DNA from: Chengkuizengella sediminis
GTDB taxonomy: Bacteria; Bacillota; Bacilli; Paenibacillales; KCTC-33759
Length of the DNA stretch: 64,000 nt
Direction: 5' to 3'
Assembly: GCF_010078385.1 (NCBI RefSeq)
Contig: NZ_SIJC01000007.1
Coordinates: 62,001 to 126,000 of the forward strand
A model generated the notes under the pieces. That model ran no database searches and was not told where the DNA came from. It saw only the letters and a list, made by a program, of their open reading frames with translations. Below, piece by piece: positions 18,555-28,902 of this stretch. Each line of letters starts with the position of its first letter. The first letter of the stretch is position 1. Both the position numbers and the translations under genes were made by a program.

Positions 18555-19316
18555 ATGAAGTATGGATTACTAGTTATAAGCCACGGCTCTAGAAATGAAA
18601 ATTGGGTCCGTTTAGTTGACCAAGCTGTTGATGAGGTTCAATTACCAAATTCCATACCAAAGGAATCTTCTTTTTTAGAACTAGTAGAAAATCGACTCAT
18701 TCAAGATGGAATATACCGATTAGAGGCTAAAGGGATAACGGATATCATCGTTATCCCTTTATTTGTTTCGTCAGGAAGTACGCACTTGGATGAAATCAGT
18801 TATGCCTTAAGGATGACTTCAAAACCAACATTAGAAACGGACATGGAACCAATGGATATCAAAGCAAATATTCATTTAGGTGTACCTGTAGATGATGATC
18901 CTATTATCGCAAATATTTTGTATGAAAGAATAAGTGATTTATCGGATAACCCACAGCAGGAAGTGATTTGTTTAGTTGGACATGGATCAAAGGAAAAAGG
19001 ATTTTATGCCAAATGGAGAAGTGGGTTAGATTCATTAGCTAGGCGGGTACAACTGATAGGGAATTTTGCTGGATCAGAATCAGCGATGTTATTGCCGAAT
19101 CAAGTGGCAAGTAAAATGAAGGTATTGAATAAAAAGTATCCTGAACATAAGATCATTATTGTGCCTTTGTTTTTAAGTGAAGGGTATTTTACGAATGAAG
19201 TGATTCCTAGTCGTTTAAAAGACTTTAATTATTTGTACAACGGTAAACCGATCTTACCTGATAAAAAAATTTCCCAATGGATTGAACAACAAGTCTCTTT
19301 AATGACTACCGAATAA
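18555..19316 (+). CDS. CbiX-family chelatase-like protein
   Basis: 253 residues from the ATG at 18555 behind AGGAGGAG. Two CbiX half-domains are visible: VISHGSRNENW near the N-terminus and VGHGSKEKGFYAKW near residue 147, each with the metal-binding His before Gly-Ser. VIPLFVSSGSTHLDEI and VPLFLSEGYFTNEVIP supply the partner positions. The family inserts cobalt, iron or nickel into sirohydrochlorin. No sirohaem or cobalamin genes are adjacent, so the metal and substrate are not certain. It starts 28 bp after yerC and may be co-transcribed. Confidence 0.8.
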   Translation: MKYGLLVISHGSRNENWVRLVDQAVDEVQLPNSIPKESSFLELVENRLIQDGIYRLEAKGITDIIVIPLFVSSGSTHLDEISYALRMTSKPTLETDMEPMDIKANIHLGVPVDDDPIIANILYERISDLSDNPQQEVICLVGHGSKEKGFYAKWRSGLDSLARRVQLIGNFAGSESAMLLPNQVASKMKVLNKKYPEHKIIIVPLFLSEGYFTNEVIPSRLKDFNYLYNGKPILPDKKISQWIEQQVSLMTTE

Positions 19317-19475
19317 AGAACAAATATCATAGAAGCAAATGCGAAGTAATAACCTTAAGACGATCATTATAACTTACACCTGTTGAGTGTTATGCTTTTT
19401 CATGTAATTAAGTTATAATTAGAAAAATAAGGCATAAGCATAGTAGCTCACGCACTTTAAAAGTAGGTGGAATTG

Positions 19476-20390
19476 ATGGTTAAAAGAGCAAGATTAATAT
19501 ATAATCCTTCTTCAGGTAGAGAAGAAATGAAAAAAAGGCTGCCTGAGGTTTTGAAAAAATTAGAAAGTGGCGGTTTTGAAACCTCTACGCATGAAACAAA
19601 AGGAAAAGGGGATGCCGCTAAAGCAGCAGAAGAAGCAGTCAAAAGAGAATTTGATGTTGTTATTGCTGCTGGCGGAGACGGAACTTTAAATGAGGTTGTC
19701 AACGGTTTGGCAAATCAACCTTACCGTCCAAAGTTAGGCATACTCCCTTTAGGAACTACAAATGATTTTGCCAGAGCACTAGGTATTCCAAAGAACTGGT
19801 CAAGAGCGTGTGATATTATTTTAAAACAATACACAGAGTTGATTGATATAGGAAAAGTGAATAATGAATATTTTATAAACATTGCAGGTGGAGGCTCATT
19901 AACAGAGTTGACCTACGAGGTTCCTAGTAAGCTAAAAACGATGTTAGGGCAATTAGCTTATTATATGAAGGGATTAGAAAAACTTCCTCAATTTCGACCA
20001 ATTCGTCTGTCACTCAAATCTAAAGAAATTACATTAGAAGAAGAAAAGGTCATGATTTTTCTTATTGCAAATAGTAACTCCGTAGGTGGGATGGAGAAAA
20101 TTGCACCTACAGCAAGTTTAAGTGATGGTTTATTTGATATTTTTATTTTGAAAAAATGTAATTTAGCTGAATTCATAAGAATCGTAACCTTAACTTTAAA
20201 AGGAGCACATGTGAATGATCCACATGTTATCCATTTTAAATCAAACCATCTTCAAATTTCATCCTCTGATTATACACAAATTAATTTAGATGGGGAGTAC
20301 GGTGGCACATTACCTAAAACCTTTTCCTTAATACCATCACATATCCCAATATTTATTGACGAGTCAGGTAAGACGACATATAACGATTAA
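19476..20390 (+). CDS. dgkB: Diacylglycerol kinase DgkB (YerQ-like)
   Basis: 304 residues from the ATG at 19476, with AGGTGG 6 bp upstream. Phosphorylates diacylglycerol to phosphatidic acid for phospholipid recycling. The catalytic-domain signatures of the DAGK/sphingosine kinase/NadK superfamily are present: RLIYNPSSGRE, VIAAGGDGTLNEVVNGL and LGILPLGTTNDFARAL. The C-terminal beta-sandwich carries DGLFDIFILKK and INLDGEYGG. Adjacent rlmCD is the same neighbour as in B. subtilis (yerQ-yefA). Confidence 0.94.
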   Translation: MVKRARLIYNPSSGREEMKKRLPEVLKKLESGGFETSTHETKGKGDAAKAAEEAVKREFDVVIAAGGDGTLNEVVNGLANQPYRPKLGILPLGTTNDFARALGIPKNWSRACDIILKQYTELIDIGKVNNEYFINIAGGGSLTELTYEVPSKLKTMLGQLAYYMKGLEKLPQFRPIRLSLKSKEITLEEEKVMIFLIANSNSVGGMEKIAPTASLSDGLFDIFILKKCNLAEFIRIVTLTLKGAHVNDPHVIHFKSNHLQISSSDYTQINLDGEYGGTLPKTFSLIPSHIPIFIDESGKTTYND

Positions 20391-20410
20391 ATTGGAGTGA
20401 TCCATAAACC

Positions 20411-21811
20411 ATGAGTACAACAAAGAATCCACCTGTTACAAAAAACATGGAAGTAACGATAGAAATTATAGGCATAGGTCATAGCGGAGAAGGGGTAGGC
20501 CGAATTAACGGTTATACCCTTTTTATTAAGGGCGCACTTCCTGGTGAAAGAGTAAAAGCTAAGGTCATTAAAGTTAAGAAAAATTACGGATACGGAAAAC
20601 TATTAGAAATAGTTGAAAAAAGTGAAAGTAGAACAGAACCTCCTTGTGATATTTACAATCAGTGTGGAGGTTGTCAGTTGCAGCATATGGATTATTCTGC
20701 ACAGTTAGAATGGAAGAGACAGCGTGTGATGGCTAATCTTGAGAGGATTGGGAAGCTAGAGGTAGCGAACTCCCAAGGTACTGGAATCACCGTCCTACCT
20801 ACTCTTGGAATGGACGAGCCATGGAACTATCGGAATAAAGCACAGGTTCCCATTGGTGAGCATGAAGGTGGTTTAGTGGGGGGTTTTTACGCGCAAGGTA
20901 GTCACAGAATTATCGATATGGATACATGTTTGATTCAACATGATCTTAATAATAATGTCATTCGTGAAGTGAAAAACATCGCGCAACAGTTAGGGATATC
21001 AGCTTACGATGAAGTAACTCATAAAGGATTACTTAGACACGTTGTGGTGAAAATCGCTTTTCATACCAATGAGCTTATGGTTGTATTGGTGACTAATGGA
21101 GAACGAATCCCAAAAGAAGAGGAATTCATAAACCAAATACGTGATAAATTCAGTCAAGTGGTAAGTATTTGTCAAAACATCAACATGAAGAAAACGAATG
21201 TTATTTTTGGCGATCAAACGAAAACCCTGTGGGGGAAAGAAGTTATTTATGATTATATCGGAGATGTGAAGTTTGCCATTTCAGCACGTTCCTTTTATCA
21301 GGTGAATCCAGTTCAAACGAAAATACTTTACGAAAAAGCATTGGAGTATGCTGGACTCACAGGAGAAGAAACCGTGATTGATGCTTATTGTGGTATTGGA
21401 ACCATCTCATTATTCTTGGCTCAGAAAGCTAAAAAGGTTTATGGTGTTGAGATTGTAAAAGAAGCGATAGAAGATGCCAAAATCAATGCTGAGTTGAACG
21501 GAATGAGTAATGTTGAGTTTGTAGTAGGTAAAGCGGAAGAAGTGATACCGAAGTGGAAAGAGACAGGAATTGAAGCGGATATGATTGTTGTTGATCCACC
21601 TCGTAAGGGGTGCGATGAAACATTGTTGCAGACAATTATTGCGATGAAACCGAAGCGGGTTGTTTATGTTTCTTGTGATTCAGCTACACTGGCACGGGAT
21701 TTGCGGATTTTGGAGGATGGTGGGTTTCGGACGGAGCAGGTTCAGCCTGTGGATATGTTTCCACATACTGTGCATGTGGAGTGTGTTACACCTTTAGTTT
21801 TAAACACATGA
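20411..21811 (+). CDS. rlmCD: 23S rRNA (uracil-C5)-methyltransferase RlmCD
   Basis: 466 residues. It has an N-terminal TRAM domain (residues 10-68), then 4Fe-4S cysteines in [15 protein letters not shown] plus a later DTC, then a class I methyltransferase with [20 protein letters not shown]. The catalytic Cys lies in [14 protein letters not shown], preceded by VVDPPRKGC. In B. subtilis the orthologue (YefA) methylates U747 and U1939 of 23S rRNA. It follows dgkB after 20 bp, likely one operon. Confidence 0.94.
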   Translation: MSTTKNPPVTKNMEVTIEIIGIGHSGEGVGRINGYTLFIKGALPGERVKAKVIKVKKNYGYGKLLEIVEKSESRTEPPCDIYNQCGGCQLQHMDYSAQLEWKRQRVMANLERIGKLEVANSQGTGITVLPTLGMDEPWNYRNKAQVPIGEHEGGLVGGFYAQGSHRIIDMDTCLIQHDLNNNVIREVKNIAQQLGISAYDEVTHKGLLRHVVVKIAFHTNELMVVLVTNGERIPKEEEFINQIRDKFSQVVSICQNINMKKTNVIFGDQTKTLWGKEVIYDYIGDVKFAISARSFYQVNPVQTKILYEKALEYAGLTGEETVIDAYCGIGTISLFLAQKAKKVYGVEIVKEAIEDAKINAELNGMSNVEFVVGKAEEVIPKWKETGIEADMIVVDPPRKGCDETLLQTIIAMKPKRVVYVSCDSATLARDLRILEDGGFRTEQVQPVDMFPHTVHVECVTPLVLNT

Positions 21812-22130
21812 ATTAACTGAAATGATTTAGCATTTTATTTATTGTTGTTTTACTTAAAGTTTTCAGCTTTTTCATATCTGAAAAAGTAAGTGCGAATGTA
21901 AAGAAAGCATATGATAAGAAAAATTATATAGAAATTAAGTCAAATATGACTCTTAAAACAGAAGGATCACAATTGTATCTTCTGTTTTCTATTTCTATAT
22001 AAGCTATAAGAAAGTTTCCAGTGTAAATGTTTATCATATTATACAAAATAATTTTTAATGAAAAATGAATATGGAAGATTCATATTAGTATATTTAAAAT
22101 TAATACATTTATAGGGAGGAATTAATTCAA
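21812..22130 (+). other. Spacer before cas3, with leader-like repeat
   Basis: 319 bp without a gene. 21889-21911 (AGTGCGAATGT, then AAG, AA, CATA) matches 30229-30251 downstream of cas2 at 20 of 23 positions, so the cas operon is flanked by direct repeats. A terminator hairpin lies at 21955-21988. The stretch 22030-22115 is very AT-rich and probably holds the cas3 promoter, but no clean -35/-10 pair is evident. Confidence 0.6.
21955..21990 (+). terminator. Terminator upstream of cas3
   Basis: 10-bp stem AAAACAGAAG / CTTCTGTTTT, running into a TTTTCTATTTC tail. It probably ends the dgkB-rlmCD transcript and insulates the cas operon. Confidence 0.8.
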
Positions 22131-24590
22131 ATGCATTATATCGCGCATATTCGTGAAAGCGATAAACATATACAAACTGTAAAAGAACACTTATTAGAAG
22201 TAAAAGAGCTAGCTGAATCATTTGGAGCGAAGATAGGTGTAAAACATTTGGCAGGTCTTGCAGGATTACTTCATGATTTAGGAAAATATACGGATGAGTT
22301 TAGAAATTACATACTAGAAGCCATAAAAAATCTTGATGCACCACCTAAAAAAGGAAGTGTAGATCATTCCACTGCGGGAGGCAAATTACTATACAATCTT
22401 TTTCATACTGATCAAAAAAACGATCAAGAAATAGATCTTCTTCTTTTTAAAATGATAGTAGCTGAAATCGTAGGTAATGCCATCATATCACATCATTCAT
22501 ATCTTCAAGACTTTTTGAGTCCAAATTTAGAATCAGATTATTTAAAAAGAGTCCGAGATAAAAAGATAATTGATTTTGATAAAACTAAACAATACTTTTT
22601 TAACTATGTTATGAGTGAAGCGGATTTTCATGAGTATGTCAATAAGGCGGTTGAAGAACTTAAACAGTTTAATGAAAAGAATTCAGATGAAATTTTCGAG
22701 AAAAAACTTATGTTTTTAACAAAATTTATCTTTAGTGCTTTAATTGATGCTGACAGGACTAACACAAGATTATTTGAAGAAAATAAAATAGACGAGACGA
22801 AACAAAACCATCAGGAGTTGTTTGAACTATATTATACAAGGCTCATGGACAAACTTAATTCATTTAAAAATGATCCAGATGCTACTAAACCTATTAACGT
22901 TTTAAGAACGAATATGTCAGATCAGTGCGAACAATTCGCTGAACATGAATCCGGAATATATACATTATCTATCCCAACAGGTGGTGGGAAAACATTAGCA
23001 AGTTTAAGATATGCATTAAAACACGCTATAATACACAACAAGAAGCGTATTATTTATGTCGTACCCTATACAACGATCATTGAACAAAATGCAAAGGAAA
23101 TTCGAGATATATTAGATGATTCTAGGAATATTTTAGAGCACCATTCAAATGTGGTAGAGCATGAGATTGACGATGATGAGAACGAAGATGGGACTATGAG
23201 TTTGCAGGAAAAGTTAAGTTTAGCCAAAGACAATTGGGATTCACCGATAATATTCACTACAATGGTTCAGTTTCTTGATGTTTTTTATGCAAAAGGAACG
23301 AGGAATATTAGACGACTCCACAACCTATCTGAAGCGGTTATTATATTTGACGAAGTTCAGAAAGTACCTATTTCTTGTATCTCATTATTTAATGAGTCTT
23401 TAAATTTTTTAAAAAACTACTGTCATTCGAGTATTATTCTTTGCACAGCTACTCAACCTGCTTTAGATTTTGTAAAACATCATTTGGATATTAACAAGAA
23501 GCCAGAAATCATCAAACAGTTGGATCATGTTGTAGAAGCATTTAAACGAGTAGAAATCATTGACAGGGCAACGAATGAAACATTTAACAATGACAAACTC
23601 TACGAATTTATTGAAGAGCAAATGGAACAAGTTCAAAGTGTATTAGTGATATTAAATACGAAAGCGGTTGTGAAAGATTTATACAATCTCTTGAATGAGA
23701 AAATAAGCGGGATTCCAATTTACCATCTGAGTACTTCAATGTGTGGTGCACATCGTAAAGAAATTTTAAACGAGGTGAGGGACCGGCTTGAAGCCACTCA
23801 GCCTATTATATGTATTAGCACCCCGTTGATTGAAGCAGGGGTAGACATAAGTTTTGATTGTGTGGTTCGTTCGTTAGCTGGATTAGATTCTATTGCTCAG
23901 GCAGCAGGCAGATGTAATCGTCATGGGAAAGAGGATTTTCAATATGCTTATGTAATTGATCATGAAGAGGAGAATCTAGCTCACTTAAAAGAAATACAAA
24001 AGGGTAAAAAAATATCAAGTGAAATTCTAAAAGACTTAAAACAAGATCGTACTAGTTATGGTGGGCATATTTTGTCAAGACTGGCAATGAAGAAGTATTT
24101 TAAAGAGTTTTATATCGAATTAGAGACCAATTTATATTATTTTGTAAAAAAATTAAAAAGAAACATGACAGAATTATTGATGGAAACTAGAAATAACAAT
24201 AGTTATCATAAAGCCTTTCGTGAAAATACGAAGCAAGCCTTTCCATTAATTTCAGTAAATAGCTATAAAACGGCGGCAAAACATTTTCATGTGATTGAAG
24301 AAGTTGCCACTTCTATAATTGTACCTTATGGTGATGATAAAGATGAAGGGAAAGATATCATTGCGGAATTAAACAGTAATCACTCTATTCAAGATTTTAC
24401 AATATTATTACGGAATGCTCAGCAATATACCATCAATCTATATCCGAATGAATATGAACAATTAGTTCAAAACAAGGGATTAGAAAGTTGTTTAGATGGC
24501 AAGATTTTAGTTTTAAAAGAAGCTGCTTATGACGGTGAATTCGGACTTAATGTAAAAAATGATAGTAGATTTGGACTTCTTGACTATTAA
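22131..24590 (+). CDS. cas3: CRISPR-associated helicase-nuclease Cas3 (type I-C)
   Basis: 819 residues from the ATG at 22131 behind GGGAGGA. It degrades target DNA recruited by Cascade. The N-terminal HD nuclease domain shows LLHDLGKY with His48-Asp49. The SF2 helicase follows: IPTGGGKTLASLRYA (motif I, Lys287), VVPYTTIIEQNA (Ia), IIFDEVQK (motif II, DEVQ in place of DEAH), LCTATQPAL (III), CISTPLIEAGVDISFDCV (V) and QAAGRCNRHG (VI). All catalytic motifs are intact, so the interference arm should be active. First gene of the cas operon. Confidence 0.96.
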   Translation: MHYIAHIRESDKHIQTVKEHLLEVKELAESFGAKIGVKHLAGLAGLLHDLGKYTDEFRNYILEAIKNLDAPPKKGSVDHSTAGGKLLYNLFHTDQKNDQEIDLLLFKMIVAEIVGNAIISHHSYLQDFLSPNLESDYLKRVRDKKIIDFDKTKQYFFNYVMSEADFHEYVNKAVEELKQFNEKNSDEIFEKKLMFLTKFIFSALIDADRTNTRLFEENKIDETKQNHQELFELYYTRLMDKLNSFKNDPDATKPINVLRTNMSDQCEQFAEHESGIYTLSIPTGGGKTLASLRYALKHAIIHNKKRIIYVVPYTTIIEQNAKEIRDILDDSRNILEHHSNVVEHEIDDDENEDGTMSLQEKLSLAKDNWDSPIIFTTMVQFLDVFYAKGTRNIRRLHNLSEAVIIFDEVQKVPISCISLFNESLNFLKNYCHSSIILCTATQPALDFVKHHLDINKKPEIIKQLDHVVEAFKRVEIIDRATNETFNNDKLYEFIEEQMEQVQSVLVILNTKAVVKDLYNLLNEKISGIPIYHLSTSMCGAHRKEILNEVRDRLEATQPIICISTPLIEAGVDISFDCVVRSLAGLDSIAQAAGRCNRHGKEDFQYAYVIDHEEENLAHLKEIQKGKKISSEILKDLKQDRTSYGGHILSRLAMKKYFKEFYIELETNLYYFVKKLKRNMTELLMETRNNNSYHKAFRENTKQAFPLISVNSYKTAAKHFHVIEEVATSIIVPYGDDKDEGKDIIAELNSNHSIQDFTILLRNAQQYTINLYPNEYEQLVQNKGLESCLDGKILVLKEAAYDGEFGLNVKNDSRFGLLDY

Positions 24591-24679
24591 GATTTTCTTA
24601 TCTTATAAATCGGTATAAGTGTATTATTCGATCTTCACTCATATTAGGGATAGCAAATTATAGCTTAATTAGAACAAAA

Positions 24680-24708
24680 TTGTTAAATATTGATGTTAAT
24701 TGTAATAT
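24680..24708 (+). promoter_or_regulatory. Internal promoter candidate before cas5c
   Basis: TTGTTA (24680-24685), 17-bp spacer, TAATAT (24703-24708), inside the 166-bp cas3-cas5 gap. It would let the Cascade and adaptation genes be transcribed apart from cas3. Based on sequence match only. Confidence 0.5.
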
Positions 24709-24756
24709 AGAGTAACATAAAAATATTGGTAATATAAGAAAGAAAGGAGTGAGGTT

Positions 24757-25464
24757 ATGAGGAATAGTATAGAATTTGAGGTTTATGGTGACTATGCTCT
24801 ATTTACGGATCCCTTGACTAAAATGGGAGGGGAGAAACTCTCCTATCAAATACCGACCTACCAAGCCTTAAAAGGAATTGTCGAATCCATTTACTGGAAA
24901 CCAACCTTGTTAATAGTAATAGATTCAGTACGTATTATGAAACCCATTCGAATGGAATCAAAAGGAATTCGTCCTATTGATTATGGTGGAGGAAATACAT
25001 TAGCGAACTACACCTATTTAAAAGATGTAAAATACCAGGTGAAAGCACACTTTATTTTCAATCCACATCGAACAGAATTGGCATATGATCGAAACGAACA
25101 CAAGCATCATAACATTATGAAACGGGCGCTAAAAGCAGGAGGACGAAGAGATATATTTTTAGGAACGAGAGAGTGTCAAGCTTATGTAGAACCTTGTGCA
25201 TTTGGCAAAGGGGAAGGATTTTATGACACATATGACGGAGATATTCATTTTGGCACTATGGTTCATGGGATTAACTACCCTGATGAAACAGGGAGAAACG
25301 AAATGGAAGTGCGATTATGGAACCCCGTAATGAAAGACGGTGTCATTAAGTTTATTAGACCTGACCAGTGCATACAAGTTCGAAAAATCAAGAATATGGA
25401 ACCTAAATCCTTCAACCCTGAAAATCTACAATCTGCAGATGAACTTTTAGAACATTTAGAATAG
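24757..25464 (+). CDS. cas5c: Cas5c (Cas5d), pre-crRNA endonuclease of type I-C
   Basis: 235 residues. In type I-C, Cas5 replaces Cas6: it cuts the repeat RNA and stays on the crRNA 5' handle. The catalytic triad known from Bacillus halodurans Cas5d (Tyr46, Lys116, His117) is present at exactly these positions (ESIYWKP and DRNEHKHHN). The N-terminal RAMP fold starts [19 protein letters not shown] with an AAAGGAG site. Confidence 0.96.
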   Translation: MRNSIEFEVYGDYALFTDPLTKMGGEKLSYQIPTYQALKGIVESIYWKPTLLIVIDSVRIMKPIRMESKGIRPIDYGGGNTLANYTYLKDVKYQVKAHFIFNPHRTELAYDRNEHKHHNIMKRALKAGGRRDIFLGTRECQAYVEPCAFGKGEGFYDTYDGDIHFGTMVHGINYPDETGRNEMEVRLWNPVMKDGVIKFIRPDQCIQVRKIKNMEPKSFNPENLQSADELLEHLE

Positions 25465-25475
25465 GAGGTCAATAG

Positions 25476-27374
25476 ATGAGTTGGTTATTAAACCTATATG
25501 AAACCTATCAATTAAATGAAGACCAAGTAGGAAACATAAGAAAGAGACAGAATGGTCAGGAATATACGCTGCTTCCTATTTCTCACACCACACAGAATGC
25601 GCATATCGAGGTTCAAATCACAGAAACAGGTGGATTTCATTCAGCAGAAATCATTGACAAACAGGATGCGAGCACTTTAATTCCGTGTACGGAAGATGCA
25701 GCAAACAGAGCAGGTTCGAAAATTGCTCCTTATCCTCTACATGATAAGTTAAGTTATGTAGCGGGGGATTTTGTAGCATATGGAGGTAAAATAAAAAAAG
25801 AAGAACCTTTTACATATTATATAAAACAATTAAAAGAGTGGACAGAATCATCTTATGCCACAGATGAAGTGAAAAGTATTTATATATATTTAAGCAAGAG
25901 AAGATTAATTAAGGATTTAGTAGGGGATCGAAAATTGTTTTTAGATGCTCATGGACAGTTGATTGGAACTTGGGATAAGAAAAAATATGATATTTTGTAT
26001 GGTGATAAGCCACTTATCTTTTCAACTGTAACAGGTGGACAAGAAAGTGCATTTATTCGATTTAATGTTCGTTCACATCAGGAAACTAAAAAGGCTGTAT
26101 GGAAGGATAAAGCTATATATGAATCTTTCATTCAATACTATCGCTACTTGTTAGGTGAACAAGATATTTGCTATGTGACAGGTGAAAATTTACCTAGTAC
26201 AGATAAGCACTCAAACAAAATACGAAATGCTGCTGATAAAGCAAAGCTAATATCAGCAAATGACAGTAGTGGATTTACGTTTAGAGGTCGGTTTGATAAA
26301 GGAAATGAAGCCGCAAATATTAGTTATGAAGTTTCTCAAAAAGCACATAATGCCCTGAAATGGTTGATTAATCGTCAAGGGAAAACCATTGATAATCGTG
26401 TGTTTTTAGTGTGGGGCAACGAAAGTACTGAGATTGTTGATCCTATACAAGATGCGTTTGATGTATTATCTAAAACGCAGACAAATCAACAACAAGAAAG
26501 ATCATCATTTACGAACGAGGAATATGCGAATGAAGTAGCAAAAGCCTTGGATGGATATAAAAGCAATCTATCATCCAAGGCTAATGTGAATATATTAGTT
26601 CTTGATTCTGCTACAACAGGTCGTTTAGCAGTACTGTACTATCGAAACATGAATATTGAAGATTATATAGATGGACTCAAAAAATGGCATGCAACCTGTG
26701 CTTGGAGCCATCGATATCGAAAAAATGACAAGGGTAAACAAACTCAATTTTTTGGTTCTCCAGCAACGAAAGATATAGCTTTTGCAGCCTATGGACCAAA
26801 AGCGAATGAAAAAGTTGTAAAAGGACTAATGGAGCGTATGCTTCCTTGCATTATTGATGGTCGAAAAATCCCTTTGGATATTGTCAGAAGTGCCATTCAA
26901 CGTGCTTCATATCCAGTTTCGATGGAAGAATGGGAATGGGAAAAAACACTAAGCATTACATGCTCTTTAATAAATAAACAGGAGGGTTATAAGGTGGCAT
27001 TAGATATTGAAATTAATGATCGCAGTTATTTATTCGGCCGCTTATTAGCGGTTGCAGATGTTTTGGAAAGACGGGCTCTGGACAAAGAAGACACACGTTC
27101 TAGTAACGCTACTCGTTATATGAATTCTTTTTCAAGGTATCCAGAAAGAACTTGGAAAACTATTTATGCAAGCTTGTTACCATATCAGGCTAGGTTGGGA
27201 AAAAGAGCGAATGACTTATCTGATGTGATGGATGAAGTCCTTTCTAAATTTAAATTTGATGAATTCAATAATGAACCATTATCAGGTAAATATTTATTAG
27301 GTTTCGGTAGTCAACGACATGAATTGTTTAAAAAAAAGAAAAAAGATACTAATATTAATGAAAATAAACAATAA
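25476..27374 (+). CDS. cas8c: Cas8c (Csd1), large subunit of type I-C Cascade
   Basis: 632 residues from the ATG behind TAGGAGG. The large subunit recognises the PAM and recruits Cas3. In type I-C an internal start in this gene often also yields the small subunit Cas11c. Here an internal ATG in the C-terminal third could do so, but I cannot verify which. Family blocks seen: N-terminal SWLLNLYETYQLN, central WHATCAWSHRY and the C-terminal GRLLAVADVLERRAL helical region. Basic Lys-rich tail. Confidence 0.94.
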   Translation: MSWLLNLYETYQLNEDQVGNIRKRQNGQEYTLLPISHTTQNAHIEVQITETGGFHSAEIIDKQDASTLIPCTEDAANRAGSKIAPYPLHDKLSYVAGDFVAYGGKIKKEEPFTYYIKQLKEWTESSYATDEVKSIYIYLSKRRLIKDLVGDRKLFLDAHGQLIGTWDKKKYDILYGDKPLIFSTVTGGQESAFIRFNVRSHQETKKAVWKDKAIYESFIQYYRYLLGEQDICYVTGENLPSTDKHSNKIRNAADKAKLISANDSSGFTFRGRFDKGNEAANISYEVSQKAHNALKWLINRQGKTIDNRVFLVWGNESTEIVDPIQDAFDVLSKTQTNQQQERSSFTNEEYANEVAKALDGYKSNLSSKANVNILVLDSATTGRLAVLYYRNMNIEDYIDGLKKWHATCAWSHRYRKNDKGKQTQFFGSPATKDIAFAAYGPKANEKVVKGLMERMLPCIIDGRKIPLDIVRSAIQRASYPVSMEEWEWEKTLSITCSLINKQEGYKVALDIEINDRSYLFGRLLAVADVLERRALDKEDTRSSNATRYMNSFSRYPERTWKTIYASLLPYQARLGKRANDLSDVMDEVLSKFKFDEFNNEPLSGKYLLGFGSQRHELFKKKKKDTNINENKQ

Positions 27375-27389
27375 AAAGGAGTAGTGAAA

Positions 27390-28253
27390 ATGACAATATT
27401 AGATCATAAAATTGATTTTGCAGTTGTATTATCTGTAACTAAAGCCAATCCGAATGGTGATCCATTAAATGGAAATCGACCAAGACAAAACTATGATGGG
27501 CATGGAGAAATATCAGATGTTAGTTTAAAACGAAAAATCAGAAATCGCTTACAAGATGAAGGGGAATCTATCTTTGTTCAATCTAATGATCGTAAAATTG
27601 ATGATTTTAAAAGTTTAAGAGAGCGTGCTGAAGGCAATATAGCACTACAGGAAATATTAAAATCTAAGAACAGCTCAAGTGATGAGTTTGCAGCGATTGC
27701 ATGTGAACAGTGGATTGATGTACGGAGTTTTGGACAAGTTTTTGCATTTAAAGGAACAGGTAAAGGAACAGGAGTATCTGTTGGTGTTAGAGGACCTGTT
27801 TCAATTCATACTGCAACAAGTGTAGATCCCATTGATATTACGAGTATGCAAATTACCAAAAGTGTGAATTCTGAGCCTGGCAAAGAGAAAGGTTCAGATA
27901 CAATGGGGATGAAACATCGTGCAGATTTTGGTGTCTATATCTTTCACGGAAGCATCAATACACAACTAGCAGAAAAAACTAGATTCACAAATGAAGATGC
28001 ACAAAAGATAAAAAAAGCGCTAGTAACATTGTTTGAAAATGATACTTCAGCTGCTAGACCAGATGGGAGCATGGAAGTGCATAAAGTTTTTTGGTGGGAA
28101 CATAATTCAAAATTGGGTCAATATTCCTCAGCTAAAGTGCATCGTTTATTAGATATAAAGAAACATAAACCAGAACCAAAGGAGTTTAAAGATTACGCTA
28201 TAGAGCTAGGTGAATTAGATAATTTAAAAGTTGAGATTATAGATGGGCTTTAG
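27390..28253 (+). CDS. cas7c: Cas7c (Csd2), backbone subunit of type I-C Cascade
   Basis: 287 residues from the ATG at 27390, 8 bp after AAAGGAG. A GTG 6 bp upstream sits too close to that site. It forms the helical filament along the crRNA spacer. Family signatures: KANPNGDPLNGNRPRQNYDGHGE at the N-terminus (thumb and RNA binding), DVRSFGQVFAFKG, and SMEVHKVFWWEHNSKLGQ near the C-terminus. The gene overlaps cas4 by 11 bp. Confidence 0.95.
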   Translation: MTILDHKIDFAVVLSVTKANPNGDPLNGNRPRQNYDGHGEISDVSLKRKIRNRLQDEGESIFVQSNDRKIDDFKSLRERAEGNIALQEILKSKNSSSDEFAAIACEQWIDVRSFGQVFAFKGTGKGTGVSVGVRGPVSIHTATSVDPIDITSMQITKSVNSEPGKEKGSDTMGMKHRADFGVYIFHGSINTQLAEKTRFTNEDAQKIKKALVTLFENDTSAARPDGSMEVHKVFWWEHNSKLGQYSSAKVHRLLDIKKHKPEPKEFKDYAIELGELDNLKVEIIDGL

Positions 28254-28902
28254 TGAAGAAGACAGCTTTTTGATGTTATCTGGTATTCAACATTTTCAGT
28301 TTTGTAAACGACAATGGGCGCTGATCCATATTGAACAACAGTGGGAAGAAAATGTTAGAACGATTGAAGGACAGCATCTTCATCAAAAGGCAGATCAACC
28401 ATTTACTAAGGAAAAACGTGGTGATAAACTTATAGTTCGTGCGATGCCAGTAAAATCTAGCGAATTAAAGATAACAGGGATTTGTGACGTAGTAGAATTT
28501 ATCAAAGATAAAAATGGTATAGAAATAGATGGTGTTGAGGGAAAATTTGTTGCATATCCAATAGAATATAAACGTGGAAAACCTAAAAAGAATGATTCGG
28601 ATATCTTGCAATTAACTGCCCAAGCGATGTGTCTAGAGGAAATGCTGATTTGTGAGATTGACATTGGATATATGTTTTATAATGAGATAAAACATAGAAT
28701 GGAAGTACCGATTACTATAGAGCATAAAAATAAAGTTAGATCCATCTTTGCAGAAATGTATGATTATTTCAATCGAAAACGTACACCTAAAGTAAAGACA
28801 GGATCATTCTGCAAAAACTGTTCCCTTCAAAACATTTGTTTACCTAAATTAATGAATAAGCAATCTGTAAAAAGATACATCGAAGGGAAGATTAATGAAT
28901 GA
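28243..28902 (+). CDS. cas4: Cas4 nuclease, adaptation module
   Basis: 219 residues. Cas4 trims prespacers and ensures PAM-compatible integration together with Cas1-Cas2. The Fe-S cluster cysteines are seen as FCKRQW near residue 21 and CKNC....ICLPKL near residues 191-201. The RecB-type nuclease motifs GICDVVEF and IEYKRGK are present, as is QLTAQAMCLEE. It overlaps both neighbours (11 bp with cas7, 4 bp with cas1), so it is translationally coupled. Confidence 0.95.
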   Translation: MGFSEEDSFLMLSGIQHFQFCKRQWALIHIEQQWEENVRTIEGQHLHQKADQPFTKEKRGDKLIVRAMPVKSSELKITGICDVVEFIKDKNGIEIDGVEGKFVAYPIEYKRGKPKKNDSDILQLTAQAMCLEEMLICEIDIGYMFYNEIKHRMEVPITIEHKNKVRSIFAEMYDYFNRKRTPKVKTGSFCKNCSLQNICLPKLMNKQSVKRYIEGKINE

